A stretch of 64,000 nt of DNA from positions 1,245,001 through 1,309,000 of the forward strand of contig NC_135558.1 in NCBI RefSeq assembly GCF_964340395.1, given 5' to 3'. A model generated the notes under the pieces. That model searched no databases, had not been told where the DNA came from, and saw nothing but the letters and a program-made list of their open reading frames with translations. The stretch is from Glandiceps talaboti. Taxonomy: Eukaryota; Hemichordata; Enteropneusta; Spengelidae. Of this stretch, positions 17,191 through 28,989 are shown piece by piece. The position numbers and the translations under genes were made by a program. The stretch's first letter is position 1; every line of letters begins with the position of its first letter.

Positions 17191-20100
17191 CTGAAATAAA
17201 TAAATCACACATGTCAATATTCTATTGTTACAATCGTTATAATTACTCTGACGGCATTGATAACACGTTTATATGCATGTCAGATATCTTTGATAAAGAA
17301 ATACGAGAACTTTAACGAAACTAAAAGAATAAGCACTTCAATACCACGCTATATTTATTTAAGCTGTTACAAATCATACGTTCTAAATTGAATTAAAATG
17401 TGATTAAAAGTAGAAAGTTAAACAGATATAGTAGGTTCAACTATCAGAAGGCAGCGATGCGCACTGGAGTTGGGAATACACGAGCAATGTATTACAAACA
17501 ACGTACTGTCATCCCGCACCGATCTGATCCTCGACACATGAATACATAATTTTGTTCAACTATTAACAATATCACAAATCATTATGACGGGGAGACTGGC
17601 TGATAATATTTACGGTCAAATATATATGTCTCAAATCTGAAGCCGGTCAACAAAAATATGAAAATATCTCCTACCATTGAATCAAATTGCATTCACACAT
17701 AATAACAGTAGAGCTGATAAGAACCGTGAGAAATCCAGTCGTTAATATTGCTCCATTACTCTACATTTTATATTGCTTGTCACCATACGTAATCCGTATC
17801 AATGTACATCATGCTACCATATCACTGAATTTTTACCATCCAGTCTGAGTTTTAACAAAATCCAGAATAAAGTGACGCAAACTGTATAATTTTCAATCAC
17901 AGACACAGTTTACGTGAAACTAACAGTGCAGTGTGGCAGATGACGCCGTTATTAATGTTAATACTACGATTTCCGGTATCCCGAGCACTATGTAACAGGT
18001 GACTCCTTTTGTTCAAAGGTAGGTGTTGGTACGTTTGGGTCGTTAAGCTATATGTAAATATTGTATTTTATGTTTTATAAATGTCGGTGCATATGTTGAC
18101 ATCATTTCTCTGTTGAAAATGTATTTTAACCCCACCCCATCCCCCATCCCCCATCCCCATAGTACATGAAAACTATGGCAGCCTTCAGTCGATATAATGG
18201 CTTAAAGGGACACGACACTAAAGGATCTGGTATTTTTGTAAACCCAATTGGGCTGTGGAGAGTAGTTTCATTATTTCACGTCACACATACATTTCGTTCT
18301 GTTACCAAGAAACACCTTATTGAAACTCTCTAGCAGTGATGTATTGTTGCCATGGGATTTAGTAGACATGCATATGTATTAGATAAACAATGCATATTCA
18401 TGACTATTTATCCGAAGGTAAAGCCATGTAGAATGGCGAGAGTATGACGAGAGTATCTGCATGATCACTAACTCATAATTAACACCCATATGTGATATAT
18501 CCTAAGTTAGATTATCCCCTACGTCATGCAAGTCGTCAACGTCTTTTGACTAAAATGTATATACATGTACGTTATTGATTGGTGTATACGTTACAGGCAT
18601 ATGTACCATTTGTTCATTGTGACCTCTCAGTAAAACATATACATATGTATGAATGGGCTACGTGTATATTAATAGGAAACACTGTATGATTGATTAACGC
18701 ACAACGCGTTAAATTAGTTGCTCATCTTCAGTTTCATTTACGCATGATGTTGACTCAACCTGCTGGTACGGTCTATTTTTTTTTCTTTTAACAAATAAAA
18801 GATGTCCCTTTTCTATCGATGTCACCAAAAAAATTAAAATACTGATATAACGTATAGTTTTTGCTTCATGATTGCGTAGTAGTTATCATTCCAATAATTG
18901 AAATATGAAAGAATTGAAATATGAAAGATAAAGGAACATCGAAAATTGTTCTAAATCAGACATTATATCGTTTCAAATATTTTATTTGTATCTTTATCGT
19001 AAGTTTTTTTTATACCAGATAGGGGGAAATTTGGAATCTGTGAGATTAGTTCACAGTCGACCCTTCGCATAACCATTGCAAAATAAAACACAGAGTCACC
19101 ACATTTATATCCCGTTGACCGTTTGGCTTACTATAAATTATGGAGATGAGACAATCGTATTTTATGATGCAGTGCTAAATTTATTTTGGGAACATTTTGT
19201 TCAACGCATACGTTACAATTCATAAAGTATCACTGGGGACATGCTGTTAAACACATACGTTACAATCCACAAAGTATCGCGATGGAAAATTAATAGAACA
19301 CATTTTTTTCTATTAATTTAAATATTTCAGATTCATGCCACGTGTATATCATCCTGGTTATTGATTCTTTGCTTTAGTAATATGTATGTGGTTAACTCAA
19401 GTCATACTATAACTTATAGGTGATTACAATACAGGCTGACAGTCGTGTATACCTTACAGGGTTTATGTTATCTACAACTTATTAAAATAGTTATAAATGT
19501 CAACTGACGTGTTTGACAGATTGATGTATCATTTCCTCATATTTCGATGTCCCATCAGTCGCATACATACACGTTATAGCTAATGTTAACGCATTTCAGA
19601 CTGTACATGCTTGTATGTTTCTTTTATCTGTTTTTATTGATATTCTAAGACTATTGCTATCATATTGAGAGTGCTGTAAGACCAGATTTCATGACTTCTG
19701 AAAACTCATTAATGGACGGGTTGACTTTAAGCTTTCAGGTGTGAACAGCGTAGTAAATCTCTGTGGTGACTAAAATTGTTGGGTCTTTGATTTATAGTCG
19801 TGCAACAATGTATAGGAACTTATAACGATAAAACACTGGCATATTTTCCAACAAATGTGTTTTCACCTTACATGGTAAAACTCACCAATAATTTGACTTT
19901 TACGTAATCCGATATTGGTCAATCATTCTTAAGTTGATGCGTCGCTCGAAATCAATATATAATATGCAATCGCGCGCCAACTTTGAATTGGCACAGCACA
20001 TAGCCAGTCCATTATGTCTTTGTAAAGGCATATTTTATTTCCCATGTTTTCTCGAATACCAGCATTCCTGACGCCACTTACAATCCCAGAACATCCCATC

Positions 20101-20598
20101 TCTAAGCTATTACCTATTCTACGGTTTCTATCCCAAATACCAAAACTGCTACCAATGCTGCCCACCACCACTCCTTGAATACAACAACCCATACACCCTG
20201 GTTTGAGTTCACACAACAACAACATTATCACCATACGCCATGTCATGACTAAACTAAAAAAATCGTCAGTCATCTCTAGGGAAATATTTTGACACAAGTT
20301 AAACTAAAATCATTTCTGTTCGGACCGTAGGAGTAATTTGAAGCTACAGGAAAGAATTGTTGCCGATTTAAAACACCACCTGGTGGTCCTAAAATTTTAA
20401 TCGTTGTGTATGTCAGATCGTCCTCTTTTTTACCAAGCTGTTTCTTCTTGAAAATGAGGGACTAAACTATTGGACTCAAAATTAAATTTCAAAGAAAAGG
20501 TTTCAATAGAGAACGTCTCAGAGGTGCAATTATTATAAAATAACCATGGAAACCATGACCTACAATCAAAGGTTTTCAAATATAAAGGAAACACTTAC
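17191..20598. other. long region without recognisable coding exon, possibly intron 1 of gene B
   Basis: I see no LDLa, Ly6 or other recognisable exon. A minus-strand open frame at 19929-20297 (122 codons) contains no recognisable motif and lacks convincing splice context, so I do not call it. If the donor at 20598/20599 belongs to gene B, this is its 3.4-kb first intron. Confidence 0.5.
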
Positions 20599-20740
20599 CT
20601 CACGTCGTATATGTAAAATAAAACAATATATGTATCAGATGAAAACTTCTATCACCAACTGGTGTGTAAGCCGATTTACACTCAGGTTGTATGAGGTGAC
20701 TTTTAAATATACACTTTACTCTTGTAGCGCATGCGCACAT
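20599..20740 (-). promoter_or_regulatory. candidate first exon and promoter of gene B
   Basis: A minus-strand donor (GAG then GTAAGT) at 20598/20599, a TTTAAA box at 20702-20707, and a perfect GCGCATGCGC palindrome (NRF-1-type motif) at 20727-20736 are spaced like a promoter and noncoding first exon. No gene other than B lies downstream on this strand before gene A. A 29-bp perfect hairpin lies 30 bp further upstream. The link to gene B is inferred. Confidence 0.4.
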
Positions 20741-20766
20741 AATGTTATAACTGACACACTTGAATC

Positions 20767-20829
20767 AAAGTGAATTCAAGCATAGACCCTACACCTACAT
20801 GGTGTAGGGTCTATGCTTGAATTCACTTT
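20767..20829. repeat. perfect hairpin, 29-bp arms with 5-nt loop
   Basis: Left arm 20767-20795, loop TACAT, right arm 20801-20829, no mismatch. The inner 15 bp (CATAGACCCTACACC) is also the core of the hairpin at 58865-58901. Confidence 0.95.
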
Positions 20830-21334
20830 CATTGTATTTTAAGTTCACACAGGATGTTCATTTACAGTTACGTCAAATTTACAGAGAAAGACAAAAATAC
20901 ATAATTAGATGATGTTCCTAGAGATTCAATTCTTAGATATGAGTACAATAACAACAATATGGTAAATGATAGAAGCACGTACAGGATACGATATAACCCA
21001 TATTTAGACAAAGAAGTGTCATGAACTCATTTGATCTGATGTACTTAATAGCTCATTTGAACTTCCGTGTTTGTTGTTTAGATTGAACTCATTATTCAAA
21101 GCGAAATGAAAATTGTTAATTTATTTAGTGTGTATCACTCTGGAAGTGCTTATTTTACCTGAACAGGTACAGGATATACCATAGGTACGTACTTGTTTTT
21201 TAATAATGTTCTAAAGCAGATATTCTTGTCATAAAACGTAAACCGTCATGAAGCAGGCATTCCGAACGAAATGCCACGTCAACATATGTTCGCCAAAAAA
21301 TACAGATACTCAATATCCCGGTGTAATTTTCTCA

Positions 21335-21368
21335 CCACCACCACCACCACCACCACCACCACCACCCC
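21335..21368. repeat. (CAC)n microsatellite
   Basis: Short CAC repeat followed by C-rich and CACA sequence. Confidence 0.9.
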
Positions 21369-21837
21369 CCCTCCCCACACACACCCACATTCATTATATG
21401 AATCTAATACTGAAGAACATCATTTATTTATTTTAGTTGTTGTTTCACTCTTACTGATCTCGTTTAGCATGTGAATGTAGGTAGACATATTTCCAACAAA
21501 CTGTTGTTCTAGTCTGTAGTTTGATGCTGGCGACATGCGGCAGGTGTAATGTTTGCCACAAGGCCTCGAACTACTCAACCGTTAATTACATTTGTTTTGC
21601 TAAATTTAGGGATGAAATCTATATAAATACCAACTTTTTCTGTTTTTTCTATTGAGAGGTAAACATGTCTGTCATGTTCTACCAGCCATAACTATATGCT
21701 CACAGTGGATTCGCTGAAATGAAATTCGCAGAAAACCATGCAGGAAGTCGCCACGGATCAAATCTCCCTTTGTATTGACTATATATGTAGATGTATAGTT
21801 CTCTAACACTGGGTCATATTATATTTACTCTATGAGG

Positions 21838-22047
21838 TGTAGCAGCTTCTGTTTCAGACAGTAACGGTACCCGCAAAAAATATATTTATTTAAGGTTAAC
21901 TAAGCCGTTCACAAATGAGTCACTTGACGTCACAAATGGCAAAGGTTCAGTGAAATAGCAAATATTACCAGGTTAACACGGTCAATTGTTATCTTCCCCA
22001 GTCTATACACAATAGGTATTATATTATGTATGCAACCCGCAAAATGA
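21838..22047 (+). repeat. left copy of the 200-bp block of the C/D segmental duplication
   Basis: From TGTAGCAGCTTCTGTTTCAG onward, this matches 31281-31485 almost base for base, with only a few substitutions over about 200 bp. In both copies it is followed at once by the 21-bp minisatellite. Confidence 0.9.
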
Positions 22048-23108
22048 CCAGAATAGTGGTCTGAGGTTCGAGAATAGTGGTCTGAGGTTCGAGAATAGTG
22101 GTCTGAGAATAGTGGTCTGAGGTTCGAGAATAGTGGTCTGAGGTTAGAGAATAGTGGTCAGAGAATAGTGGTCTGAGGTTAGAGAATAGTGGTCTGAGGT
22201 TAGAGAATAGTGGTTTGAGGTTCGAGAACTAGTGGTCTGAGGTTCGAGAATAGTGGTCTAAGGTTCGAGAATTGTAGTCTGAGGTTCGAGAATAGTGGTC
22301 TGAGGTTCGGGAATAGTGGTCTGAGGTTCGAGAATAGTGGTCTGAGGTTCGAGAATAGTGGTCTGAGGTTAGAGAATAGTGGTCTGAGGTTCGAGAATAT
22401 TGGTCTGAGGTTAGAGAATAGTGGTCTGAGGTTAGAGAATAGTGGTCTGAGGTTCGAGAATAGTGGTCTGAGGTTAGAGAATAGTGGTCTGAGGTTCGAG
22501 AATAGTGGTCTGAGGTTCGAGAATAGTGGTCTGAGGTTAGAGAATAGTGGTCTGAGGTTCGAGAATAGTGGTCTGAGGTTAGAGAATAGTGGTCTGAAGT
22601 TAGAGAATAGTGGTCTGAGGTTAGAGAATAGTGGTCTGAGGTTAGAGAATAGTGGTCTGAGGTTAGAGAATAGTGGTCTGAGGTTAGAGAGAATAGTGGT
22701 CTGAGGTAAGAGAATAGTGGTCTGAGGTAAGAGAATAGTGGTCTGAGGTTAGAGAATATTGGTCTGAGGTTCGAGAATAGTGGTCTGAGGTTCGAGAATA
22801 GTGGTCTGAGGTTCGAGAATAGTGGTCTGAGGTTAGAGAATAGTGGTCTGAGGTTAGAGAATAGTGGTCTGAGGTTCGAGAATATTGGTCTGAGGTTAGA
22901 GAATAGTGGTCTGAGGTTAGAGAATAGTGGTCTGAGGTTCGAGAATAGTGGTCTGAGGTTAGAGAATAGTGGTCTGAGGTTCGAGAATAGTGGTCTGAGG
23001 TTCGAGAATAGTGGTCTGAGGTTCGAGAATAGTGGTCTGAGGTTAGAGAATAGTGGTCTGAAGTTAGAGAATAGTGGTCTGAGGTTAGAGAATAGTGGTC
23101 TGAGGTTC
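22048..23108. repeat. 21-bp minisatellite, about 50 copies (left array)
   Basis: Unit GAATAGTGGTCTGAGGTTCGA, with a frequent variant in which CG is replaced by AG. Because 21 is a multiple of three, most of the array is open on the minus strand and would encode heptads such as NLRPLFS. The same array recurs at 31484-32133 beside gene D. Confidence 0.95.
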
Positions 23109-23269
23109 CCAACCAATAACTGTGCATGGAACCTTTATACATACATACATGATATGTTTAATTAGAATTCGAACCTAAACTTCTTGTAAGCGTATGTCAC
23201 GGGATTCCAAAGCAGTACCACCATCTCACGTGCTAACTGAAGGTCATACTATGATTAAGTTACAACAAA

Positions 23270-23878
<609 letters not shown>

Positions 23879-23940
23879 GGGTCGTGATTCAGTAAATACC
23901 ATTCACGGGAATTTGTAATATTTTCAATTTATTCCATACA

Positions 23941-23946
23941 TTTATT
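23941..23946 (-). terminator. candidate polyadenylation signal of gene C
   Basis: Minus-strand AATAAA here and at 23928-23933, about 515-530 bp past the candidate terminal acceptor of gene C. The surrounding sequence (TTCAATTTATTCCATACA) is conserved beside gene D at about 32585-32605. Confidence 0.35.
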
Positions 23947-24072
23947 TCCCAAGTACAGGTAAGACATTATACTTTGAAAGGTATAGAATAGAAACAATCC
24001 AGCCAAAGTGTTCAGTTTAGAGTTGCTGGCAAACTCTTATTAAACTGTAATGTTCTACTATGTCACTTTCAT

Positions 24073-24095
24073 TTGTTGTTGTTGTTGTTGTTGTT

Positions 24096-24127
<32 letters not shown>

Positions 24128-24211
24128 GGTGGTGGTGGTGGTGGTGGTGGTGGTGGTGGTGGTGGTGGTGGTGGTGGTGGTGGTGGTGGTGGTGGTGGTG
24201 GTGGTGGTGGT
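24073..24211. repeat. (TTG)n then (TGG)n microsatellite
   Basis: Trinucleotide array. If gene C's transcript runs to the signal near 23941, the array lies in its 3' UTR. It is absent at the matching place of gene D. Confidence 0.9.
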
Positions 24212-24453
24212 AGTAGTAACTTTAATGTTTGCACTGGTTCGCTGTCTTAAGATTTGCGATATTTGTCAATAATTGACAATCTTTGAATTTACTACATGAT
24301 CATGACCTGTTCCTAATAACTTTTACAATAAATATGAAGATTTGGTGAAATAAATTACAGGTAATGCAATAATGATAGAAGAATTCATCTAAAAAGTGAT
24401 ACAACAATAAACACATCTGCAACGTCCGTCTTCATTTTTTGAATATGGACTTT

Positions 24454-24458
24454 TTATA
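24454..24458 (-). CDS. candidate terminal coding remnant of gene C (stop codon)
   Basis: The minus-strand acceptor CTTTATTACAG is followed by TATAA. Joined to the phase-1 G of the preceding exon it gives Val and a TAA stop. The acceptor and its flank are conserved in gene D (GTACTTTATTTCAG). An alternative acceptor about 38 bp further downstream (GTTGCAG, conserved in both genes) would give a short hydrophobic tail starting DVFIVVSLF in C and DVLLVLSL in D. Confidence 0.4.
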
Positions 24459-25156
24459 CTGTAATAAAGTAGAAAATACGAGTAAACAAGTAAAGAGACG
24501 AAAGTCATCGTTAATACTAGCACCAGCATGCAGCATATGATTATTGACTACACAGGGTGAACATATTCAACAGGGAGTTAAATAACATCTGACAGTAAAA
24601 GTAAGGGGGAAAAGCTTGAGATGGGAATATGTACACCTCTCATGGGGGTCCAAGGGGTCTACCCCTAGAATCCCTGGAGGTTTTTTTACTCTTGAACACC
24701 AATTTTTAGGCTATTCAGACCCTTTCAGGCAATAACCTCCAAGCTTTACAAGACAGCACCATCAAGTATCAGAAATAATTCTTACTTACAATGTGGGGTT
24801 GAAATATGTGAAGTAATATTAAAGAATTTATGTAAGAAACAGGTACAAGAACAAATACCACAGTTCAGACAAGGTCATATGCCATTGTAGAAATGGATTT
24901 TTTCTTCCATTACAATCCAAAACACAATCACCCCCCCCCCATCCACAATTTTTAAGAAAGGACGACGCCCCCACCCCACCCCCACCCCCATGCCAATTTC
25001 AAAAACAGGGTGAGCCCCCCCCCCCTCCACCAATCCACCGCCCCCGACTGAAGAAACTGACCGGTACCTTACAATACAGTGTATTTTTTATGGCCATCCT
25101 ACAGCATCGAATTGTCTCTCATTTTTAATACATGTATTTAACATTTGCATACATAC

Positions 25157-26211
25157 CCGCTTTAGCGCCCCCAACAGCTGACAACGAGTCACATGAGTCA
25201 TCGTCGCAGCAGAAGACACATTTTGCACTGACTTTGACTGGGTTTTTGTAACATTCGGTTGGGTTTTTGGCTTCTAGTTTCTGGCAACTCTAGAGTTGAA
25301 AATGGGACAAAAATACGAAGTTATATACATCATACTAGTAAACCTGCAACGTCATACACAGGCAACAGTACGCCATTCTGGCGATTCCAGGGTAAACTCA
25401 TCTTAATGGTGACAATGTCAGTTTCATTCCAAATTTGTTAGAAATTTTCACTTAGATTTAATAGAAACTTTGATTCCACATATTCCTATTCATATAATTG
25501 TTTTCATGTATTCATGTTCAGGGCCGTCAAACGTAACTTTACTGTCCGCTGCCAGCGACGGTTTTGCATATAGTTCCTACGAATGTGAAGTATCTAGACT
25601 AAAATCGTTCAGAATAGACGATACAAATATTGTTTAAGCTAAAATAGCATAGTCATGTCGAGGTAGCTTTCTTTATACAGAGTGAATTATGACGGAATGT
25701 TGTATCCTTGGCATAATGACGCCACATTACAGGGCCTATCATGAGGGGATGTGCATGATATGCATGATATGTGGCAAAATGTTTTTGCTTATTAACCAAT
25801 CAAATCGCTCATTTCATGACAAGCATATTATAATGTGCGAGTCACACATTGTAGACTGTGTAGTGTTGTTTTAACTGTGGCACATGTGCAACTCGTTATC
25901 ATAGTTACTTACAGATTTATCTTCGCATCCAATAAAATATCGGAGAGAACCATCTTTTGCCTTTTTGACGCCTGACATACACGCTTCCTGAATAAAAACA
26001 AAGAGAACTCATTATCTAACATACAATTTAATACAACATGTGAGTCTTCTTTTGTTACGAAAAAGGCAAGATTAAATGATATCACAGTAATATGAACCGA
26101 AGTCCTCTGCAATGTATAACTATAACTTAAAGCGTATCTAGTTCATGTGCGTGCGCGCGAGTGTGTGTGTGTGTGTGTGTGCGTGTGCGTGTGCGTGTGC
26201 GTGTGCGTGCA

Positions 26212-26292
<81 letters not shown>

Positions 26293-27723
26293 ATGCACGC
26301 TTTCGTGCGTGTTTGTGTTTGCGTTCATGTATGTCATTTGTAAGAGCAATTTCTAAACTTCGTATCAGACTTACATCTCCGGTACAGACGAGGGGATATT
26401 TGCCTACTTCACAGAAGTCCGGATTATTGACCCATCCACCACAGTCTTTACATGAAGGACCTATGGATGGAACATATGTTATGTTGCTAATAATATGAAC
26501 GTTGACTATTAGTGGATATCGGCTATTGTATGTCGTCAAATTTATTGTTTTACGGAGAATAAAGTACTTTAATTTAATTGTCTTGCTTAGAACCACACAT
26601 ACACCTTGTAAGTGGCAATAATAACAGGCAATGGATAAAATAAATACGTACCACAATTGTCTTCATCCTCCCCATTTGGGCATGATGGATACCCGTCACA
26701 TTTAAGGTAGTTTGGATAGCAATTTCCATCGCCACATGAAAAGCTAAATTCACTGTCACAGACATAAGCTAATAAAGAAACATTCAAGTACATGTATTAG
26801 TGTTGTCATTTACAGTGACGATCCATCATGAAAGAAAAGTCAAGTCATTTACAGTGACGATCCGTCATGAAGGAAAAGTCGTCATTTACAGTGATGATCC
26901 GTCATGAAGGGAAAGTCAAGTCATTTACAGTGATGATCCGTCATGAAGGAAAAGTCAAGTCATTTACAGTGATGATCCGTCATGAAGGAAAAGTCAAGTC
27001 ATTTACAGTGATGATCCGTCATGAAGGAAAAGTCAAGTCATTTAAAGTGACGATCCGTCATGAAGGAAAAGTCCATTTACAGTGATGATCCGTCATGAAG
27101 GAAAAGTCAAGTCATTTACAGTGATGATCCGTCATGAAGGAAAAGTCAAGTCATTTACAGTGATGATCCGTCATGAAGGAAAAGTCAAGTCATTTACAGT
27201 GATGATCCGTCATGAAGGAAAAGTCAAGTCATTTACAGTGACAATCCGTCATGAAGGAAAAGTCAAGTCATTTACAGTGACAATCCGTCATGAAAGTCAA
27301 GTCAAGTCATTTACAGTCCAGTCAAGGCATACTAGTACTTGTATTGATTACTTCTACTAACAGACATGTACTTTTGGGTGCATGTGATACTTGACTTTGC
27401 AATTTTGTAAAGATGTCCTTCTGCACTTGGGACGTGTTCGGCCATTTTGGGAATTTTCTGCAAGGATTGATGGGAAATCACTTTGCATTTGTTATCAATT
27501 CAATTCGTTATTTACTTTGAGCAATTTCTGCTCATCAGTTACAGAACTAGAAAAACAAAAATCGTCACAACACTTACATTTAAAATATCTCCACAAAATT
27601 AATTAATATAACTGCACAAAATTGAGTATTTCTATGATGTAAGCTCGACATACCTTCCGTTTCATAGATGTCTTGGCTAAAAACTGCAAGAACAGCAAGA
27701 GTTGGAATTGATAATATCCACAT
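25157..27723 (-). CDS. gene C: secreted one-LDLa plus Ly6/uPAR-like protein
   Basis: Five coding exons in transcript order: 27723-27654, 26768-26652, 26460-26375, 25987-25913, 25289-25157, about 160 codons. Signal peptide MWILSIPTLAVLAVFS. One LDLa module, CDSEFSFSCGDGNCYP to YPSCPNGEDEDNC. Ly6 exons: PSCKDCGGWVNNPDFC, then EACMSGVKKAKDGSLRYF with the GC pair, then KCVFCCDDDSCDSL. The family's closing Cys-Asn is Cys-Asp here, an unusual change at a position that is almost always Asn in Ly6 proteins. All junctions are GT-AG in the family phase pattern. Closest relative is gene D: same exon sizes for the last four exons and shared YPSCP, GEDEDNCG, DGSLRY and CYKNPVKV strings. The first coding intron holds the 39-bp minisatellite. 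Probably extracellular or membrane-tethered. Confidence 0.85.
26160..26290. repeat. (TG)n microsatellite with CGTG variants
   Basis: In the intron between the first two Ly6 exons of gene C. Confidence 0.95.
26821..27317. repeat. 39-bp minisatellite, about 13 copies
   Basis: The unit contains GTCATTTACAGTGATGATCC and GTCATGAAGGAAAAGTCAA. The length is a multiple of three, so frames stay open, but it lies in the intron between the signal-peptide and LDLa exons of gene C. Confidence 0.95.
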
Positions 27724-27909
27724 TATGTCAGCTTCAAAAACTAATACCACAGCCAAATACACAGATTTTCTTCTGCGAGTAGAGAATAAAAATCGTGTTT
27801 TTATTGTTAGACATAGACATCGTTTTCACGAAATGGTTTCGTAATACGAGATTTTATATTACGTGTAACTATTAGCAGTTACTAAATATTAATAATAATA
27901 ACACTACAT

Positions 27910-28850
27910 TTTATCTTCTGGTTTGACAAATATCTTACACACGTTGCTACATTTTATCTTCTGGCTTGACAAATATCTTACACACGTTGCTACATTTTAT
28001 CTTCTGGCTTGACAAATATCTTACACACGTTGCTACATTTTATCTTCTGGCTTGACAAATATCTTACACACGTTGCTACATTTTATCTTCTGGCTTGACA
28101 AATATCTTACACACGTTGCTACATTTTATCTTCTGGCTTGACAAATATCTTACACACGTTGCTGCATTTTATCTTCTGGCTTGACAAATATCTTACACAC
28201 GTTGCTACATTTTATCTTCTGACTGGACAAATATCTTACACACGTTGCTACATTTTATCTTCTGGCTTGACAAATATCTTACACACGTTGCTACATTTTA
28301 TCTTCTGGCTTGACAAATATCTTACACACGTTGCTACATTTTATCTTCTGGCTTGACAAATATCTTACACACGTTGCTGCATTTTATCTTCTGGCTTGAC
28401 AAATATCTTACACACGTTGCTACATTTTATCTTCTGACTGGACAAATATCTTACACACGTTGCTACATTTTATCTTCTGGCTTGACAAATATCTTACACA
28501 CGTTGCTACATTTTATCTTCTGGCTTGACAAATATCTTACACACGTTGCTACATTTTATCTTCTGGCTTGACAAATATCTTACACACGTTGCTACATTTT
28601 ATCTTCTGGCTTGACAAATATCTTACACACGTTGCTACATTTTATCTTCTGGCTTGACAAATATCTTACACACGTTGCTACATTTTATCTTCTGGCTTGA
28701 CAAATATCTTACACACGTTGCTACATTTTATCTTCTTGCTTGACAAATATCTTTCACACGTTGCTACATTTTATGTTCTGGCTTGACAAATATCTTACAC
28801 ACGTTGCTACATTTTATCTTCTGACTGGACAAATATCTTTCACATTATCT
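27910..28850. repeat. 43-bp minisatellite, about 22 copies, with a five-unit higher-order repeat
   Basis: The unit contains GACAAATATCTTACACACG and TTGCTACATTTTATCTTCTG. The variants GCTGCAT (28162, 28377) and GACTGG (about 28221, 28436) recur exactly 215 bp apart, which is five units. It lies in the 5' UTR intron of gene C. Confidence 0.95.
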
Positions 28851-28882
28851 TACTACATAAATATAGTGTATTTGATACTTAC

Positions 28883-28974
28883 CTATCTGTGGGTAAAACT
28901 GCGACTTAGCCTTCTTCCTAATCAGCTTGGTCTAGTAGTATGAACATGTACCATGTGGAATCATGACTTTATAG
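28883..28974 (-). promoter_or_regulatory. promoter and first noncoding exon of gene C
   Basis: Minus-strand TATA box CTATAAAGTC (28965-28974), with a strong donor (GATAG then GTAAGT) at 28882/28883. The stretch from the TATA box onward (TATAAAGTCATGATTCCAC) is conserved upstream of gene D (TATAAAGTCTTGATTCCAC), as is the donor region. The start is expected near 28940. Confidence 0.65.
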
Positions 28975-28989
28975 AAAGCTAGCAAGGAG

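Noticed and set aside
19929-20297. 122-codon minus-strand frame
   Set aside because: No recognisable domain. The many Met and Cys are scattered and there is no good splice or Kozak context. Probably chance.
22048-23108. CRISPR-like array
   Set aside because: The 21-bp units are directly adjacent with no unique spacers, and the DNA is eukaryotic. It is a minisatellite.
27910-28850. Repeat array with spacers
   Set aside because: The 43-bp units are contiguous and near-identical, with no spacers. Minisatellite.
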